Positions 43,106-53,309 of a stretch of DNA of 64,000 bases are shown in pieces. The notes beneath the pieces are model-generated. The model was not told the origin of the DNA, made no database searches, and was given only the letters and a program-made list of their open reading frames with translations. Source of the stretch: Scytolyngbya sp. HA4215-MV1 (lineage in GTDB: Bacteria; Cyanobacteriota; Cyanobacteriia; Leptolyngbyales; Leptolyngbyaceae); assembly GCA_019359045.1 (NCBI GenBank), contig JAHHIA010000001.1, forward strand, positions 620,001-684,000. The letters run 5' to 3'. The position numbers and the translations under genes are program-made. Each line of letters begins with the position of its first letter. The stretch's first letter is position 1.

Positions 43106-43921
43106 TTAATGCTCCTGCCTCAAGCTCTGAATCTCGGTTCGCAGAGCTGTAATTTCGTCTCGTAGGACATCAATCGATTTTGTGCCAACAATCTCTGCTT
43201 CGTCATCGTCAGCATCTTGTCCGATAAAGAATGTGGCTAACGTGGCTGTGACATAGCCAAACACAGCAAACGCATACAGCGCCAGCAGAAAACAGAGGAT
43301 GCGTCCTTCTGCCGTTTTGGGAAAGTAATCTGCCCATTGTGGTCATCAGCATGGCTGTCCACCAAAGCGCCGTGCTGTAGCTATCAAATCCGGGCACATC
43401 TGGAGCATCTTGCTCAAAGGCATACATTCCCGCCGCTCCAACCAGTGTAATGATTGCTGTCGTCATTAACCACATAGCCAAAACCACGCCGCACAAAGTT
43501 GGCTGCGAGCGATCGCATACTGCGATTGGTACGAGTCATCACCCGCAACAGCCGTAAACCTCGAACGGCTCGGGTAGTTTGTAGAATTTGCAACACACGC
43601 GCAAACCGCAACACGCGCAAGGCGGGTAACAGCAGTGAAATGGCTGTAATCCAATTTGTCTTAAAATAAATAGCCTTGCGGGGCGCAAGCGATAGTCTGA
43701 GAATAAATTTCAGGATAAACACGCCCCAAATAACAATGCTAATCGCATCTATAAAGAGGAGTCGGTCCCCAAGTTAGTTCCACCACAAATAAACCGAGCC
43801 AAGCAAAACTCAACAAGAGCATTGGCAGTTCCAGCCAATCTTCTAGCTGCTGCAAGATTTGCTGTTGCTCGTATTCTATGGCTTGCTTTTCGGATCGATC
43901 TACAGGTTTCATCACGATCAT
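43106..43921 (-). pseudogene. Frameshifted voltage-gated-type K+ channel
   Basis: Consecutive parts of a six-helix ion channel lie in different frames: ILQQLEDWLELPMLLLSFAW, then (shift near 43760) LLFIDAISIVIWGVFILKF and the S4-like LLPALRVLRFARVLQ and LRLLRVMTR, then (shift near 43490) TTAIITLVGAAGMYAFEQD and WWTAMLMTTMG, then (shift near 43335) ADYFPKTAEGR (selectivity filter end) and a coiled-coil tail ending QSLRQEH. At least three single-base shifts break it, so it is inactive unless they are assembly errors. It lies between the MscS operon and the DUF3611 gene. Confidence 0.7.
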
Positions 43922-43927
43922 TGAAGG

Positions 43928-44146
43928 TCATGGTTTAACAGCAGGTGGTTCCAGCACAATCACGTTAACCAGGGGCATTGCATTGAAACCCTGTGCTAAC
44001 AAGTGTGCTTGAATCGCTTGAGTCAAATCAACGCGGATTTGTTCAGTCGATCGAGTCGCCTCTGGCTGACGCTGAACATACACCACACACAGCAAGGTAT
44101 TTTGCCCCGGAATATTGGCTCGGTTATGAATTAGCGATGCAGCCAC
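43928..44146 (-). CDS. Small hypothetical protein
   Basis: A 72-residue frame overlapping the DUF3611 stop by 16 bases, with the second half (YVQRQPEATRSTEQIRVDLT, then AIQAHLLAQGF) looking like a regular amphipathic protein ending in VIVLEPPAVKP. It may be translationally coupled to DUF3611, or be the tail of a lost gene. Family not recognised. Confidence 0.35.
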   Translation of the reverse strand: MAASLIHNRANIPGQNTLLCVVYVQRQPEATRSTEQIRVDLTQAIQAHLLAQGFNAMPLVNVIVLEPPAVKP

Positions 44147-44748
44147 TCAAACACACTCAGAGAAGCAACCGCACCCACAAAGTGGGCAGCAATGCCGCTC
44201 ATGTTTGCCATTGCCACCATGATATCGATCGAACGAATTACACGAGTCGGATCGTAAATAGCAACACCTTGGGGCTGAGCGATCGCTTTGGAGAACAGTA
44301 CCCCTAACGTCGCGCCTCCCCCTAAAATCGTCAGCAGCATCCCAACTAAACCGACGATCGCGCCTAAACGCAAAACATTCATGACCTCTGATTTTGCAGG
44401 GTGTCTCATGGTGTCTGCATGACGCAACCGTTTAGAAAATCGTGTTTGACGAAACGCAAAGTAGATCCCCACTAGCAGCGCTAGAATGCCACAGACTGCC
44501 CAAAAGATGCCAATGCCAATACCTGGAGTGACACCACTGTTAAGATTCACGCCAATACCCGGAGATACACCCGGTGGAAGTGCGGTCGCCTGACTGAAAT
44601 TTCGACCTGCGATCGCAAATACAACCAGCAATAAAGCGATCGCGCCAAAGCCAATTTGAGCAGAGAGTCCAATCCACCCGGTTAGGCGCAAAATATTACC
44701 GATTTTTTCGAGTTTTGACTCTAGTGATTGTTTGTCAACCGTTTGCAT
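44131..44748 (-). CDS. DUF3611-family membrane protein
   Basis: A 205-residue protein with four helices, e.g. LTGWIGLSAQIGFGAIALLL and IFWAVCGILALLVGIYFAF, and the Gly/Val-rich loop SPGIGVNLNSGVTPGIGIG. DUF3611 proteins are found in cyanobacteria and chloroplasts; function unknown. Start at the ATG 44748. The upstream gap 44749-45142 (394 bases, AT-rich) must hold its promoter and contains nothing else I can name. Confidence 0.8.
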   Translation of the reverse strand: MQTVDKQSLESKLEKIGNILRLTGWIGLSAQIGFGAIALLLVVFAIAGRNFSQATALPPGVSPGIGVNLNSGVTPGIGIGIFWAVCGILALLVGIYFAFRQTRFSKRLRHADTMRHPAKSEVMNVLRLGAIVGLVGMLLTILGGGATLGVLFSKAIAQPQGVAIYDPTRVIRSIDIMVAMANMSGIAAHFVGAVASLSVFEWLHR

Positions 44749-45142
44749 AAAAGCTCTTTCCCAATAAGACTAACGACCTACTACATATTGAACCGCTGGT
44801 TGGTCTACGATCAGTCAGTGTAGTTTCACCTTAATTGTTAAGAAACACCTAGCGTCAAGGTATACCGAGAACAAAGTTTCATTACTGTTCTCCTAGATTT
44901 ATCATTTCACCCAAACCTTAATCACTAATAGGATTAAAGTCGTGTACCTTTTGAGTCAGATCAGTCATTAAACAGTTGCTATATTTACTCTTTATATTGA
45001 TATCTCTCATGAGATAGAACGTAATATATTACTTATGGCAGAAATTCTTTAAACTAAGTTGAATCAAAATTAGCAGAAATCAAAAGGCTGATAAAGTGTA
45101 GATTAAGCAGCCTTTCTCTTCCACTCAGCCGAAGGCATAATT

Positions 45143-45595
45143 TTGGCATTAGGACGCTGGATCGACTTGCTTTCGCTAGTGGTTTCGCTCTATGTACTGT
45201 GGCAAATTCGAGCGATCGTGCTGCTGTTTTTCATGGCGATTATCTTTGCTGTTGGGCTAAACCGAGTTGTACGTCAATTTCAAAAGTCTAGACTTAAGCG
45301 AAGTGCTGCGATCGGGCTAACAATCGCGAGCTTCATCGTAGTTTTAGGACTGCTTTTGACTTTAGTGACTACCCGGATCGTTGAGCAAGCTGATCAACTG
45401 GTCGAACTGATTCCAGGGGCGATCGCTAGTGTTGTTCCACCCGCTCTACTCGCTCTGTTAGATTCTCCTGGGAAAGAGATCGAATACTACCAACTAACTT
45501 TCTGGCAATTCGTCAATATTTGGATCAAGCGAACAGTCAAGTTTAGTTGTCTCAATCTTGGGAAGGTTGAGGGGCTAGGAGTAATTGCACGCTAA
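45143..45595 (+). pseudogene. Truncated AI-2E family transporter
   Basis: TTG-started frame of 150 codons. The first 125 residues are the normal N-terminus of an AI-2E/PerM-type membrane protein (LGRWIDLLSLVVSLYVLWQI, FMAIIFAVGLNRVVRQFQKS, three helices). After IKRTVKF the frame only reads through antisense to the end of the giant kinase gene. Family members have about 350 residues, so the C-terminal two thirds are lost, probably by a deletion or rearrangement whose junction lies near 45540. Confidence 0.7.
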
Positions 45596-48500
45596 CAGTC
45601 GTTCCACTCGCTGCCGATGATTCAATTCGGAATTCTCCATCGTGGGCTTCTATAATCCGTTTCACGATCGCTAACCCCAGACCTGTTCCACTGGCTTTGG
45701 TGGTAAAAAAGGGCTTGGTTAGGTTTGGCAAAACTTCGGCAGGGATGGGGACGCCACCATTGTGAATCTGAATGCAAATGTGGTTACTCTCAATCTCCTG
45801 GATGCGAACCGTAATCGTTTCTCCTGCATCAACCGCTTCACAGGCATTGGTGACTAAATTGATTACTACCTGCTTCAACTTATCACTATCCGCTAAGACC
45901 TTTACAGGTTTAGTGACAGCAACCAGGTGCAAATGTTTTCCCATCGCGGCGGGAATCGTTTTTAATGTGTTCAGGACATCGGAGATGAAGCTGTTTAGCT
46001 CTAAGGACGATCGCTGGAGCGTTTGTGGTCTGGAATAGAGCAGAATTTGATTTAACAACCGTTGCAGACGGTCTGCTTCATCCAGTGATAGAGAAAGATA
46101 CTCTTGAAAGCGATCGGAGAGCTGTAGTTTCTTGAAAGAATTTAAGCCCATTGAAATTGTTGTCAATGGATTTCGCACTTCGTGGACAATCATCGCAGCA
46201 AGTTCACCAATTTCGGCTAACCGCTCCAAAGCTTTCTCAGCTTGCTTCAGCATTGTAATGTCAGCCGCCACTGCCAGCAAGCATGGCTCATTTTCTAGAT
46301 GGATCACCTCGGCAGAAAATAGGGCAGGAAAAATTTCTCCAGATTTTCTACGAAGTCTCGTCTCTAAATTGGTTATGCTTCCTTGCTGTTGCAGCCGTTG
46401 CTTAACGGTGTCTCGCTCCTCTGGCGTTGCCCACACTCCCAACTCCAGGGCACTGTGTCCAATCATCTCCTCGTGGCAATAGCCCAGCATTCGCAAACAA
46501 CTGTGATTGACTTCAATGTAGCAGCCATCCTTAAGTGTGCTGATGGTAATAGCATCGGGAGACGATCGAAAGGCGGTAGAAAACTTTGTCTCAGACACTC
46601 GCAGAGCATCTTCTGCCTGTTTGCGCTCCATCTCCGCTGCCGCCCGCGCCGCAAAAATCTCTAGCACTGCCTGAGTGCGAGATTCATTTTCCAGGGGTTG
46701 ATCATCCAGCACGGCTAGATGTCCCAGAAGGTTGCCAGTTGAGCCTAGCAATGCAATTCCAGCATAGCTTTGTGCCTGCATGTCCTTCAGATCCTGATCC
46801 TCAGGAAAGCGGGACTGAATCTGATCTGGGAAACATTGAGATCCTTTGCTGTTGATAATGCGTTCGCAGGGGGTGCCATGCAAATCGTATTCAAATTCAT
46901 CGCCAAATTCGTCTCCCTGCCAAAAGGCAAAGCTACGAACACGGGTTGGTATCGCATCCATGCATTCGCTGATAAAGGCGTAGCGGACATTTAGGGTTTG
47001 AGCCAGAGAACGCACCAGCGATCGAAAGAAATCCACACCAATCACTGAAGCGGTTCCTTCCACAATCATTCGCAGGGTTTGTTCCGATCTCTGGCGCTCC
47101 AAAATTTCAGTCTGGAGGCGATCGTTGGTCTGCGTGAGTTCTGCGGTTCGTTCTTGAACCCGTTGCTCCAGTTGGCTATAGAGGCGGGCGTTGTCAATTG
47201 AAATGGCTGCTTGGGTTGAGAGAAACTGCAAAATCTTGAGGCGTTCAGGTGTAAACGCATCGAGAGTTAGATTGTTTTCTAAATACAGAATTCCAGTTAG
47301 TTTTCCTTGATGAATCAGTGGAGTGCAAAGAATTGATTTGGGTTGATATTTGAGAATGTAAGCATCCTGATTAAAGCGGTAATCGTGATCTGCACGGTTG
47401 AGAACGATACTTTCCTGAGTCCGAGCGACATAGTGAACGATCGCCAAAGAGAGCCGCTCTCTTGCGGCTGCACTGGTGACAGGAACCTGTGAAACTGAAG
47501 GACTATTTGACTCTACATTCGATTCTGCTTCGATTTGTAATCTGCCATCATGTTCCAAGAGTAAGCATCCTCGTTGTGCCCCAGCGTTCTCCAACAAGAT
47601 GACCATCAATTTTGCCAGGAGTTTATCCAGCACAATTTCATCTGATAAAGCTTGCGATGCTTTCATCAATGCTGCCAAGTCAAGCGCTACGGTTTCAGTA
47701 GTGCTGCTAGTTGTTGGAAAGGAGTGTTGGCTACGAGTAGTGGTGGAGGTTCTTTCAGGCAAGCGATCGAACATCTCAGGATAACGCTGATCTAAATCCC
47801 TGACTTTCGCCGTTGCGCCCCAGCGCAGATAGCCGTAACGAGCATCCCATAAGTAGGTGCGAGCAATTTTCAGCTTGCCTTTGGCTAGGTAAAATCTGCC
47901 TGCTAGTTCATTTGCTAGAGCTTCTTCATTGAGGTACTCGTGCGTTTGAGCTAGGTCGATCGCGAGATCGTACGCATCTGCGGCTTCTGCATCCTGACCT
48001 AAGATTCGAGCGCGTTCTGCTGCAACCAGATAAAACTTATGCAGATAGTTCATTGGGGCATGGTCAGCCCAATGCTGCATTTTTTGCTGATTTGCCTCGA
48101 TCGTTTGCAAGATCTGCTGTTGTTCTGCTGGCGATACTTGAGGAAAAACGGCAATTCTGGCAAGCGAATCGTAGGAATAGAAAACGGGTACAACCAGTAA
48201 CCCGACAGCACCGTCAGAGAGAAGCTGAGCCGCTGTTGTAGAGTATTCTGCTGCCTGCTTGGTGTTTTGAAATAGATAAGCGAGAATTAATTTATTGAGG
48301 TACAGATGAAACAGAAGATACTTATCATTTGCAGCAATGAGTTGTGGCAAACGTTCATCCTCGTTGTAGCAATTCCCCAATAACTGACCAGGATGATTGG
48401 ATTCTTCGATGAGGTTAAGAACGGCTTGTCGATAAATGCGAGTTAAGTTTAAGGGAAGTACTTGTCTGAATTGAGCGATCGTGCCTTCGTAACTCGCCAT

Positions 48501-51500
48501 TTCCTGCTCAAGCTGAGTTAGCTCTCGACCAATCAAATAGGAGTGGTAGAAGCGGAAGGCGATGGCAAAGGTAGCATACTCCAGATCTCCGGTTTCTAAT
48601 CCACACTGATAGGCTTCCAGTAAAGGATGAAGTGTTTCCTTCAGGTGTTCCCGCCAGTGTTTGAGATACATATTCACCAGCAGGGCAGTTTTAGGGATAA
48701 ACTCTTTCGCATTTAATTGCGATTGCAGAGTGATTGCCAGTTGAGCGAATTGATAGGCGGCATCAATATTTTCCTCAATGGCGCATTGAATCATGCCATA
48801 GTCCGCATATCCAAAGGCGGAGCCAGGAGCATTGCCGTAATGGATGGAAATCTGCATTTTCTGAAAAACCATTAGTTTCCATAGTTCAGGCGCAAGAAAA
48901 TAGGTGGGCGTGCAAACACTGGCAATCATTTGCATAGCTGCCAACTGATAAGGATTGGTCATTCTCGGTAGCTGAACCAAATCCTCTATCTGTTTTTCTG
49001 CCACTATCTGTTTCGTTTCGGATAGTCCTTGAGCAATCCTTTCTGGGTTAGGCTGTGCAGGTAATTGGATTCCTAACAGTTCCAGAGCCTGTAGCGCAAT
49101 TTGGATTGCCTGCATGAATTGGTCTTGAGCAATACAGGCTTGAATTTTGACCAGATAGACTTTGGTTTTCTCTAACGCTGTTTGAGCGTGGTGTAACACT
49201 TCATCAACTCGCTGTTCCATTTGCTCAAAGTCACCTGCAAGATAGGCTGCCTTTGCCGTTGATTCGCACAATGCCAGGGTTAGTTCATAGGCGGTCTGCC
49301 AGCTATCTTCTGATAATAGAAAACGCCCGATGTTAAGATAATTCAATGCAGCTTCATAGGCGATCGCAGTTTGTGCTTTCTGACCTGCAATTAAATTGAA
49401 TCGAGCTAATTCATTTTTCTGAGGCTGTTCCGTAATGAGTTGCAATCCGATGTTGAGGTGATCCACAATGTCAAAGATCCTGTCTTCAAGCAACTCTTTG
49501 GATGTCACCTCAAGTAAGAATCGGCCAATCTTGAGATGATATTGCGTTTTATCATGCTCTGGAATTAAGGAATAAACTGCTTGCTGAATGCGATCGTGTA
49601 GAAACTTATACGTGATATTTGAGGCAATCTCAGAGAATTGAGGATAGGATTCAAGATACTGATAGTCCTCTTCAATGGGAGCAATCAAACTTTGCTGTAT
49701 AGCTGGTTTCAAATGAGTCGCTGTTTCAAGAGGCAGTTGCCCACTGACAACGGCAAGCATCTTGAGATCAAATTGGTTGCCAGCACAGGCAGCAAATGAC
49801 AGTACTCGCTGACTTAGGACGGGAAGGTTTTGAATTCGATCGACGACTAGTTCCACCACATTACTGGGAAGCTTGGCAGTTTGGATGCGTTGCAAATCCC
49901 ACTGCCAAGTGCCCTGCTGGATATTCAAATCAACGAGCTTATGTTGGTATAGAAATCTCAGAAACTCATTGATGAAGAATGGATTGCCGTCTGTTTTTTG
50001 CAGGGTGAGTTCTGCCAATGGCAAGGATCGTTCAGGTTTACAGTGGAATGTGTCTTGAATTAAGCGATCAATCTCTGCTAATTCTAAGGTCGGTAAGACA
50101 ATGCGGTGAACCGTTCCTCCGGCAGTTTGAATATCATTCAGCAATTGCGTTAATGGATGGGCAGCGTTCACTTCTTGATCTCTATACGCACCAATCACAA
50201 GCAAATGCTGATCATTTAAAGCCGTCATCCATCGCTGAATCAATTGCAGGGATGCCTTATCTGCCCACTGCAAATCATCCAAAAAAATAATCAGGGGATG
50301 AGGCTGCTCTACCCCATTCATACCAGCAGGCTGAGTGAAGACGCGAATGAATGTTTCCAGAATCAGATGAAATCGGTTTTGCGTTTCCGCAGGCGGTAGC
50401 TCGATCGCGGCAGGCTGTTTCCCCACAAGCAGTTCAATATCTGGAATTAAATCAATTACGACCTGGGCATTGTCACCCAAAGCGGCTAACAGTTTCTCGC
50501 GCCAGATAGCAACCTGCTCTTCAGATTCACTCAGTAGTTGCTGAATGAGTTCCCGAAAGGCTTGAATTAATGCTAGATAGGGGATGTTGCATTGAAGTTG
50601 CTCATATTTGCCCGTGATAAAGTATCCTTGTTGCTGAGTGACTGGTTTGTAAAGTTCTTGTACCAGCGCGGTTTTGCCAATACCGGGGGAGCCAGAAACG
50701 AGAATGAGTTCAGCACATTTGTTGTTCTTTTGTGCTGTGTCATCAGAATGAGAAATAAGGGACGAATGACGAGTAACCCGGTGAAACGCTGCCCACAAAT
50801 CAGCAACTTCCTGCTCTCTGCCGTACAGCTTTTGAGGAATTTGAAATGTGCTGCAAATATCCCAACGCCCGACTAGGAAAGGTTCAATCTGTTGGGTTTG
50901 TTGGAGTTGGTTGAGGCAGTCTTGTAGGTCAGCCCGGATACCGTGAGTACTTTGATAGCGATCTTCAGCATTTTTGGCCAGTAGTTTCATTACCAGATCC
51001 GAAATTGGCGGCGGGATAGCTGGATTGATTACGTGTGGCGGAGTGGGCTGTTTAGCAATGTGGCAGTGAACCAGTTCTAGAGGATCAGTGGCATCAAAGG
51101 GGAGGCGATCGCACAACACCTGATAGAACGTCACGCCCAGCGAATAGAAGTCAGTACGATAGTCCACTGCCCGGTTCATTCGTCCGGTTTGCTCTGGCGA
51201 CATATACGCCAAAGTTCCTTCCAAGACATCAGGATTGCGAAAGGTTGCGTTCTCTTGCGGCAGGACAGTAGCAATGCCAAAGTCAATGATCTTTACCTGT
51301 CCAGTGACAGGATTTAGCACAATATTGGACGGGTTAATGTCTTTATGAATGATGTGATGTTGGTGAATTTCACCGAGCGTGGAGGTCACTTGAATCGCCA
51401 GCGTCAAGAACTCTTCCAGGTTGAAGGTGGGGTGCGAAGCAGTTTTCCCTTCGGGGTAATCGTGTAGCCATGCCTGAAGAGATGTGCCACCAAAATCTTC

Positions 51501-51749
51501 GAGAACCAGAACGGGGCTTTGCTGGTAGGTTTCCAGGGCATAGGCTTTAATTACCCCTTCCAGATTCAAACTGCGGAGAATGTCATACTCCGTTTGAAAG
51601 CGGGCAACGGTAGAACGTGAAGGATACTCCTGCCTCAGGATTTTCAGCAGCAAAGGTTTCTGATCTGAGTCACGCTGCGCCCGGTAGATCAGGGATCTAG
51701 AGCTTTCGCAGAGTTTCTCAAACACCTGGTAACCCGGAATCGCTACCAT
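45552..51749 (-). CDS. Ser/Thr kinase - AAA ATPase - sensor histidine kinase fusion
   Basis: A 2,065-residue multi-domain signalling protein. An N-terminal Ser/Thr kinase (residues 10-280; HKDINPSNIVLN, DFGIATVLP, MSPEQTGRMN) is followed by an ATPase domain with Walker A SGSPGIGKTALV near residue 350 and Walker B LIIFLDDLQWAD. A long helical repeat region (about 600-1370), a GAF domain (about 1415-1590), coiled coil, a second GAF-like domain, a PAS domain (FSTAFRSSPDAITIS) and a histidine-kinase core (VHEVRNPLTTI; FFTTKASGTGLGLAI) follow. Such trifunctional kinases are typical of filamentous cyanobacteria. The signal is unknown. It stands alone, with the truncated transporter at its 3' end. 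Confidence 0.9.
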   Translation of the reverse strand: MVAIPGYQVFEKLCESSRSLIYRAQRDSDQKPLLLKILRQEYPSRSTVARFQTEYDILRSLNLEGVIKAYALETYQQSPVLVLEDFGGTSLQAWLHDYPEGKTASHPTFNLEEFLTLAIQVTSTLGEIHQHHIIHKDINPSNIVLNPVTGQVKIIDFGIATVLPQENATFRNPDVLEGTLAYMSPEQTGRMNRAVDYRTDFYSLGVTFYQVLCDRLPFDATDPLELVHCHIAKQPTPPHVINPAIPPPISDLVMKLLAKNAEDRYQSTHGIRADLQDCLNQLQQTQQIEPFLVGRWDICSTFQIPQKLYGREQEVADLWAAFHRVTRHSSLISHSDDTAQKNNKCAELILVSGSPGIGKTALVQELYKPVTQQQGYFITGKYEQLQCNIPYLALIQAFRELIQQLLSESEEQVAIWREKLLAALGDNAQVVIDLIPDIELLVGKQPAAIELPPAETQNRFHLILETFIRVFTQPAGMNGVEQPHPLIIFLDDLQWADKASLQLIQRWMTALNDQHLLVIGAYRDQEVNAAHPLTQLLNDIQTAGGTVHRIVLPTLELAEIDRLIQDTFHCKPERSLPLAELTLQKTDGNPFFINEFLRFLYQHKLVDLNIQQGTWQWDLQRIQTAKLPSNVVELVVDRIQNLPVLSQRVLSFAACAGNQFDLKMLAVVSGQLPLETATHLKPAIQQSLIAPIEEDYQYLESYPQFSEIASNITYKFLHDRIQQAVYSLIPEHDKTQYHLKIGRFLLEVTSKELLEDRIFDIVDHLNIGLQLITEQPQKNELARFNLIAGQKAQTAIAYEAALNYLNIGRFLLSEDSWQTAYELTLALCESTAKAAYLAGDFEQMEQRVDEVLHHAQTALEKTKVYLVKIQACIAQDQFMQAIQIALQALELLGIQLPAQPNPERIAQGLSETKQIVAEKQIEDLVQLPRMTNPYQLAAMQMIASVCTPTYFLAPELWKLMVFQKMQISIHYGNAPGSAFGYADYGMIQCAIEENIDAAYQFAQLAITLQSQLNAKEFIPKTALLVNMYLKHWREHLKETLHPLLEAYQCGLETGDLEYATFAIAFRFYHSYLIGRELTQLEQEMASYEGTIAQFRQVLPLNLTRIYRQAVLNLIEESNHPGQLLGNCYNEDERLPQLIAANDKYLLFHLYLNKLILAYLFQNTKQAAEYSTTAAQLLSDGAVGLLVVPVFYSYDSLARIAVFPQVSPAEQQQILQTIEANQQKMQHWADHAPMNYLHKFYLVAAERARILGQDAEAADAYDLAIDLAQTHEYLNEEALANELAGRFYLAKGKLKIARTYLWDARYGYLRWGATAKVRDLDQRYPEMFDRLPERTSTTTRSQHSFPTTSSTTETVALDLAALMKASQALSDEIVLDKLLAKLMVILLENAGAQRGCLLLEHDGRLQIEAESNVESNSPSVSQVPVTSAAARERLSLAIVHYVARTQESIVLNRADHDYRFNQDAYILKYQPKSILCTPLIHQGKLTGILYLENNLTLDAFTPERLKILQFLSTQAAISIDNARLYSQLEQRVQERTAELTQTNDRLQTEILERQRSEQTLRMIVEGTASVIGVDFFRSLVRSLAQTLNVRYAFISECMDAIPTRVRSFAFWQGDEFGDEFEYDLHGTPCERIINSKGSQCFPDQIQSRFPEDQDLKDMQAQSYAGIALLGSTGNLLGHLAVLDDQPLENESRTQAVLEIFAARAAAEMERKQAEDALRVSETKFSTAFRSSPDAITISTLKDGCYIEVNHSCLRMLGYCHEEMIGHSALELGVWATPEERDTVKQRLQQQGSITNLETRLRRKSGEIFPALFSAEVIHLENEPCLLAVAADITMLKQAEKALERLAEIGELAAMIVHEVRNPLTTISMGLNSFKKLQLSDRFQEYLSLSLDEADRLQRLLNQILLYSRPQTLQRSSLELNSFISDVLNTLKTIPAAMGKHLHLVAVTKPVKVLADSDKLKQVVINLVTNACEAVDAGETITVRIQEIESNHICIQIHNGGVPIPAEVLPNLTKPFFTTKASGTGLGLAIVKRIIEAHDGEFRIESSAASGTTVSVQLLLAPQPSQD

Positions 51750-51857
51750 AACAGCTTAGAGGTCAGAAGATCTAAAGTTAATCTAAATTTTCTCTTTTGG
51801 CTTCTAAAGAATAAAGCATTCTTTAGGATCTCTTCACTGTTCGTAAAGTTACAACCC

Positions 51858-52140
51858 TTAAAGCCCTTTGAATCCCATTCTGGCTGCGATCACCTGCTCG
51901 GCTGCAGCAGCACTCACTCTGGTCATGGTAGCACTACGAGTGGTTTGGCGCTGAATTCCTACTTGACTGAGAAACAAACCCAGCAAAATAACACCACCAC
52001 CGCAGATGCGCCCGAATTCGCGCCAGCAGTTCTTCAATGCTGAAGGGTTTCACCATACAGTCATCGGCTCCCGCATCAGACCTACGACACGATCTCCCAC
52101 TTCATCCCGTGCGGTCAACAAAATGACGGGAGCTTTGCTC
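51858..52140 (-). pseudogene. Response-regulator receiver remnant
   Basis: [20 protein letters not shown] and, one frame over, [20 protein letters not shown] with AHLR are the second half of an OmpR-type receiver. The phospho-acceptor half and the DNA-binding domain are missing; the reading instead continues into an unrelated short tail (VSAAAAEQVIAARMGFKGL, stop at 51858). It abuts the GH63 remnant at about 52135, so the junction is a deletion scar. Confidence 0.55.
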
Positions 52141-52149
52141 CCCGTGGCC

Positions 52150-52611
52150 CGCAAACTCAGTTGGTATCGATCGCGCTTTCCCTTCGTACTCGCCAGATTG
52201 CTGAATCAATTGCGCCACCAGTCCAGTCCACCCAGTTTGATGACTGGCTCCGATTCCAGCTCCATTGTCACCGTGAAAATATTCGTAGAACAAAATGAGA
52301 TCCTGCCAGTAGGGGTCAGTCTGAAACTTTCCAGTACCACCATACACAGGTCGTTGATTTGATGCATTTTTCCAAGAAAATTCGAGTGAGTCGGTGTGAT
52401 AATTCGGATGCGATTTCTCCAAGATGCATCATCTGCCCCGACCCGGTTGGACATTCAAGCTTGAAATCATCGCCCAAATAGTGATGGAACTTTTGCAGGG
52501 ATTCAATCAGTAGAAAATTCACCGGGAACCGGATCGACCACGCCAATTGGAATTACCACCAAATAATCCACTACTCGACTCTGCTGGCTCATAATCGACG
52601 CGGCACACCAT
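52150..52611 (-). pseudogene. C-terminal remnant of GH63-like glucosidase
   Basis: From 52611 the frames read [20 protein letters not shown] with SNWRG; a shift gives [28 protein letters not shown] and [11 protein letters not shown]; a second shift gives [25 protein letters not shown] and [15 protein letters not shown]. These are the conserved last 150 residues of the GH63/mannosylglycerate-hydrolase-like family. Two frameshifts and loss of the N-terminal part make it a pseudogene. Confidence 0.65.
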
Positions 52612-52815
52612 GCCATTGGAATTATTTTATGTAAAACTCAGGATCATACGGTGGTTGAGTATGCACTTCGAGATGTCAACAAGCCTATTGGGATTTCAAC
52701 CTATCAACTCAAGAATGCCTTGCCAGAGTCACTCAAAGGTAATTTGCCTACCATTGAAGAGTTAAAAACCCAATTGAATATTTATCAGTTGAAGTTGAAG
52801 AAGGACGAGACGTAG
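52612..52815 (+). pseudogene. C-terminal remnant of YhcG/DUF1016 nuclease
   Basis: The plus-strand frame reads [31 protein letters not shown] and LPTIEELKTQL to a TAG at 52813. This is the conserved end of the YhcG (DUF1016) PDDEXK nuclease family, whose active-site part ends with the CKT segment. Only about 65 of 340 residues remain; the break coincides with the end of the GH63 remnant at 52611. Confidence 0.7.
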
Positions 52816-52847
52816 AAGAACAACCGGATTGAGGTTCAACAGTCATC

Positions 52848-52874
52848 AATTATCCAGCAGCTTGCTGGATAATT
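52848..52874. terminator. Hairpin between YhcG remnant and minus-strand gene
   Basis: AATTATCCAGCA / TGCTGGATAATT, a 12-base perfect inverted repeat around three bases, 27 bases past the 52901 stop on the minus strand and 33 past the YhcG stop on the plus strand. No long U-run follows, so its role as terminator is provisional. Confidence 0.45.
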
Positions 52875-52900
52875 CAGCGAAAATTCCTGGGACAAAGCGA

Positions 52901-53284
52901 TCAGCTTGCAGGGGTGGGTTCGCAGCCAACACCACCGAAGGTTGGAACACTCGAATTTGAGAGCTTTCCAGTGACCAATACATGAACTTGCTGATTTGAA
53001 AGTTGAGTAGGTTTCACCTGGATCGTAGTTTTTCCACCCCGATTAACTTGGATAATCGTGTCTGCCCAATAAAATTGTTCTTGTGAAGGTTGGGAGTATG
53101 ACGGGTAACAACCTTTTGAGGCGATCGCGACTTTATGCTGTACAGCGGATACGGATGGCAGAGCAACTCCAGCTCGAACCAGCTTTGCCTCTCCGACTGG
53201 ACCCCAAAGCTGAAGTTGAGTCGTGATGCAGCATTTTCCATCCTTGAGCGGTGCAATGATGTTGCCACATACCTCAACATCCAC
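52901..53284 (-). CDS. Hypothetical protein, possibly 5' truncated
   Basis: A 127-codon frame beginning at a GTG. The protein looks genuine: beta-rich with four Cys (VEVCGN, DGKCCITT, GCYPSY, GVGCEP) and TTIQVKPTQLSNQQVHVLVT. The same frame continues upstream without a start (GSLYNVDVEV) to a stop within the 53310 hairpin, so the true N-terminus may be missing. Family not recognised. Confidence 0.4.
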   Translation of the reverse strand: MDVEVCGNIIAPLKDGKCCITTQLQLWGPVGEAKLVRAGVALPSVSAVQHKVAIASKGCYPSYSQPSQEQFYWADTIIQVNRGGKTTIQVKPTQLSNQQVHVLVTGKLSNSSVPTFGGVGCEPTPAS

Positions 53285-53309
53285 GTTATATAGCGATCCT
53301 ATCTGGATC

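Noticed and set aside
46132-46482. 116-codon plus-strand frame inside the giant kinase
   Set aside because: Antisense to the PAS/histidine-kinase part, where domain evidence is strong.
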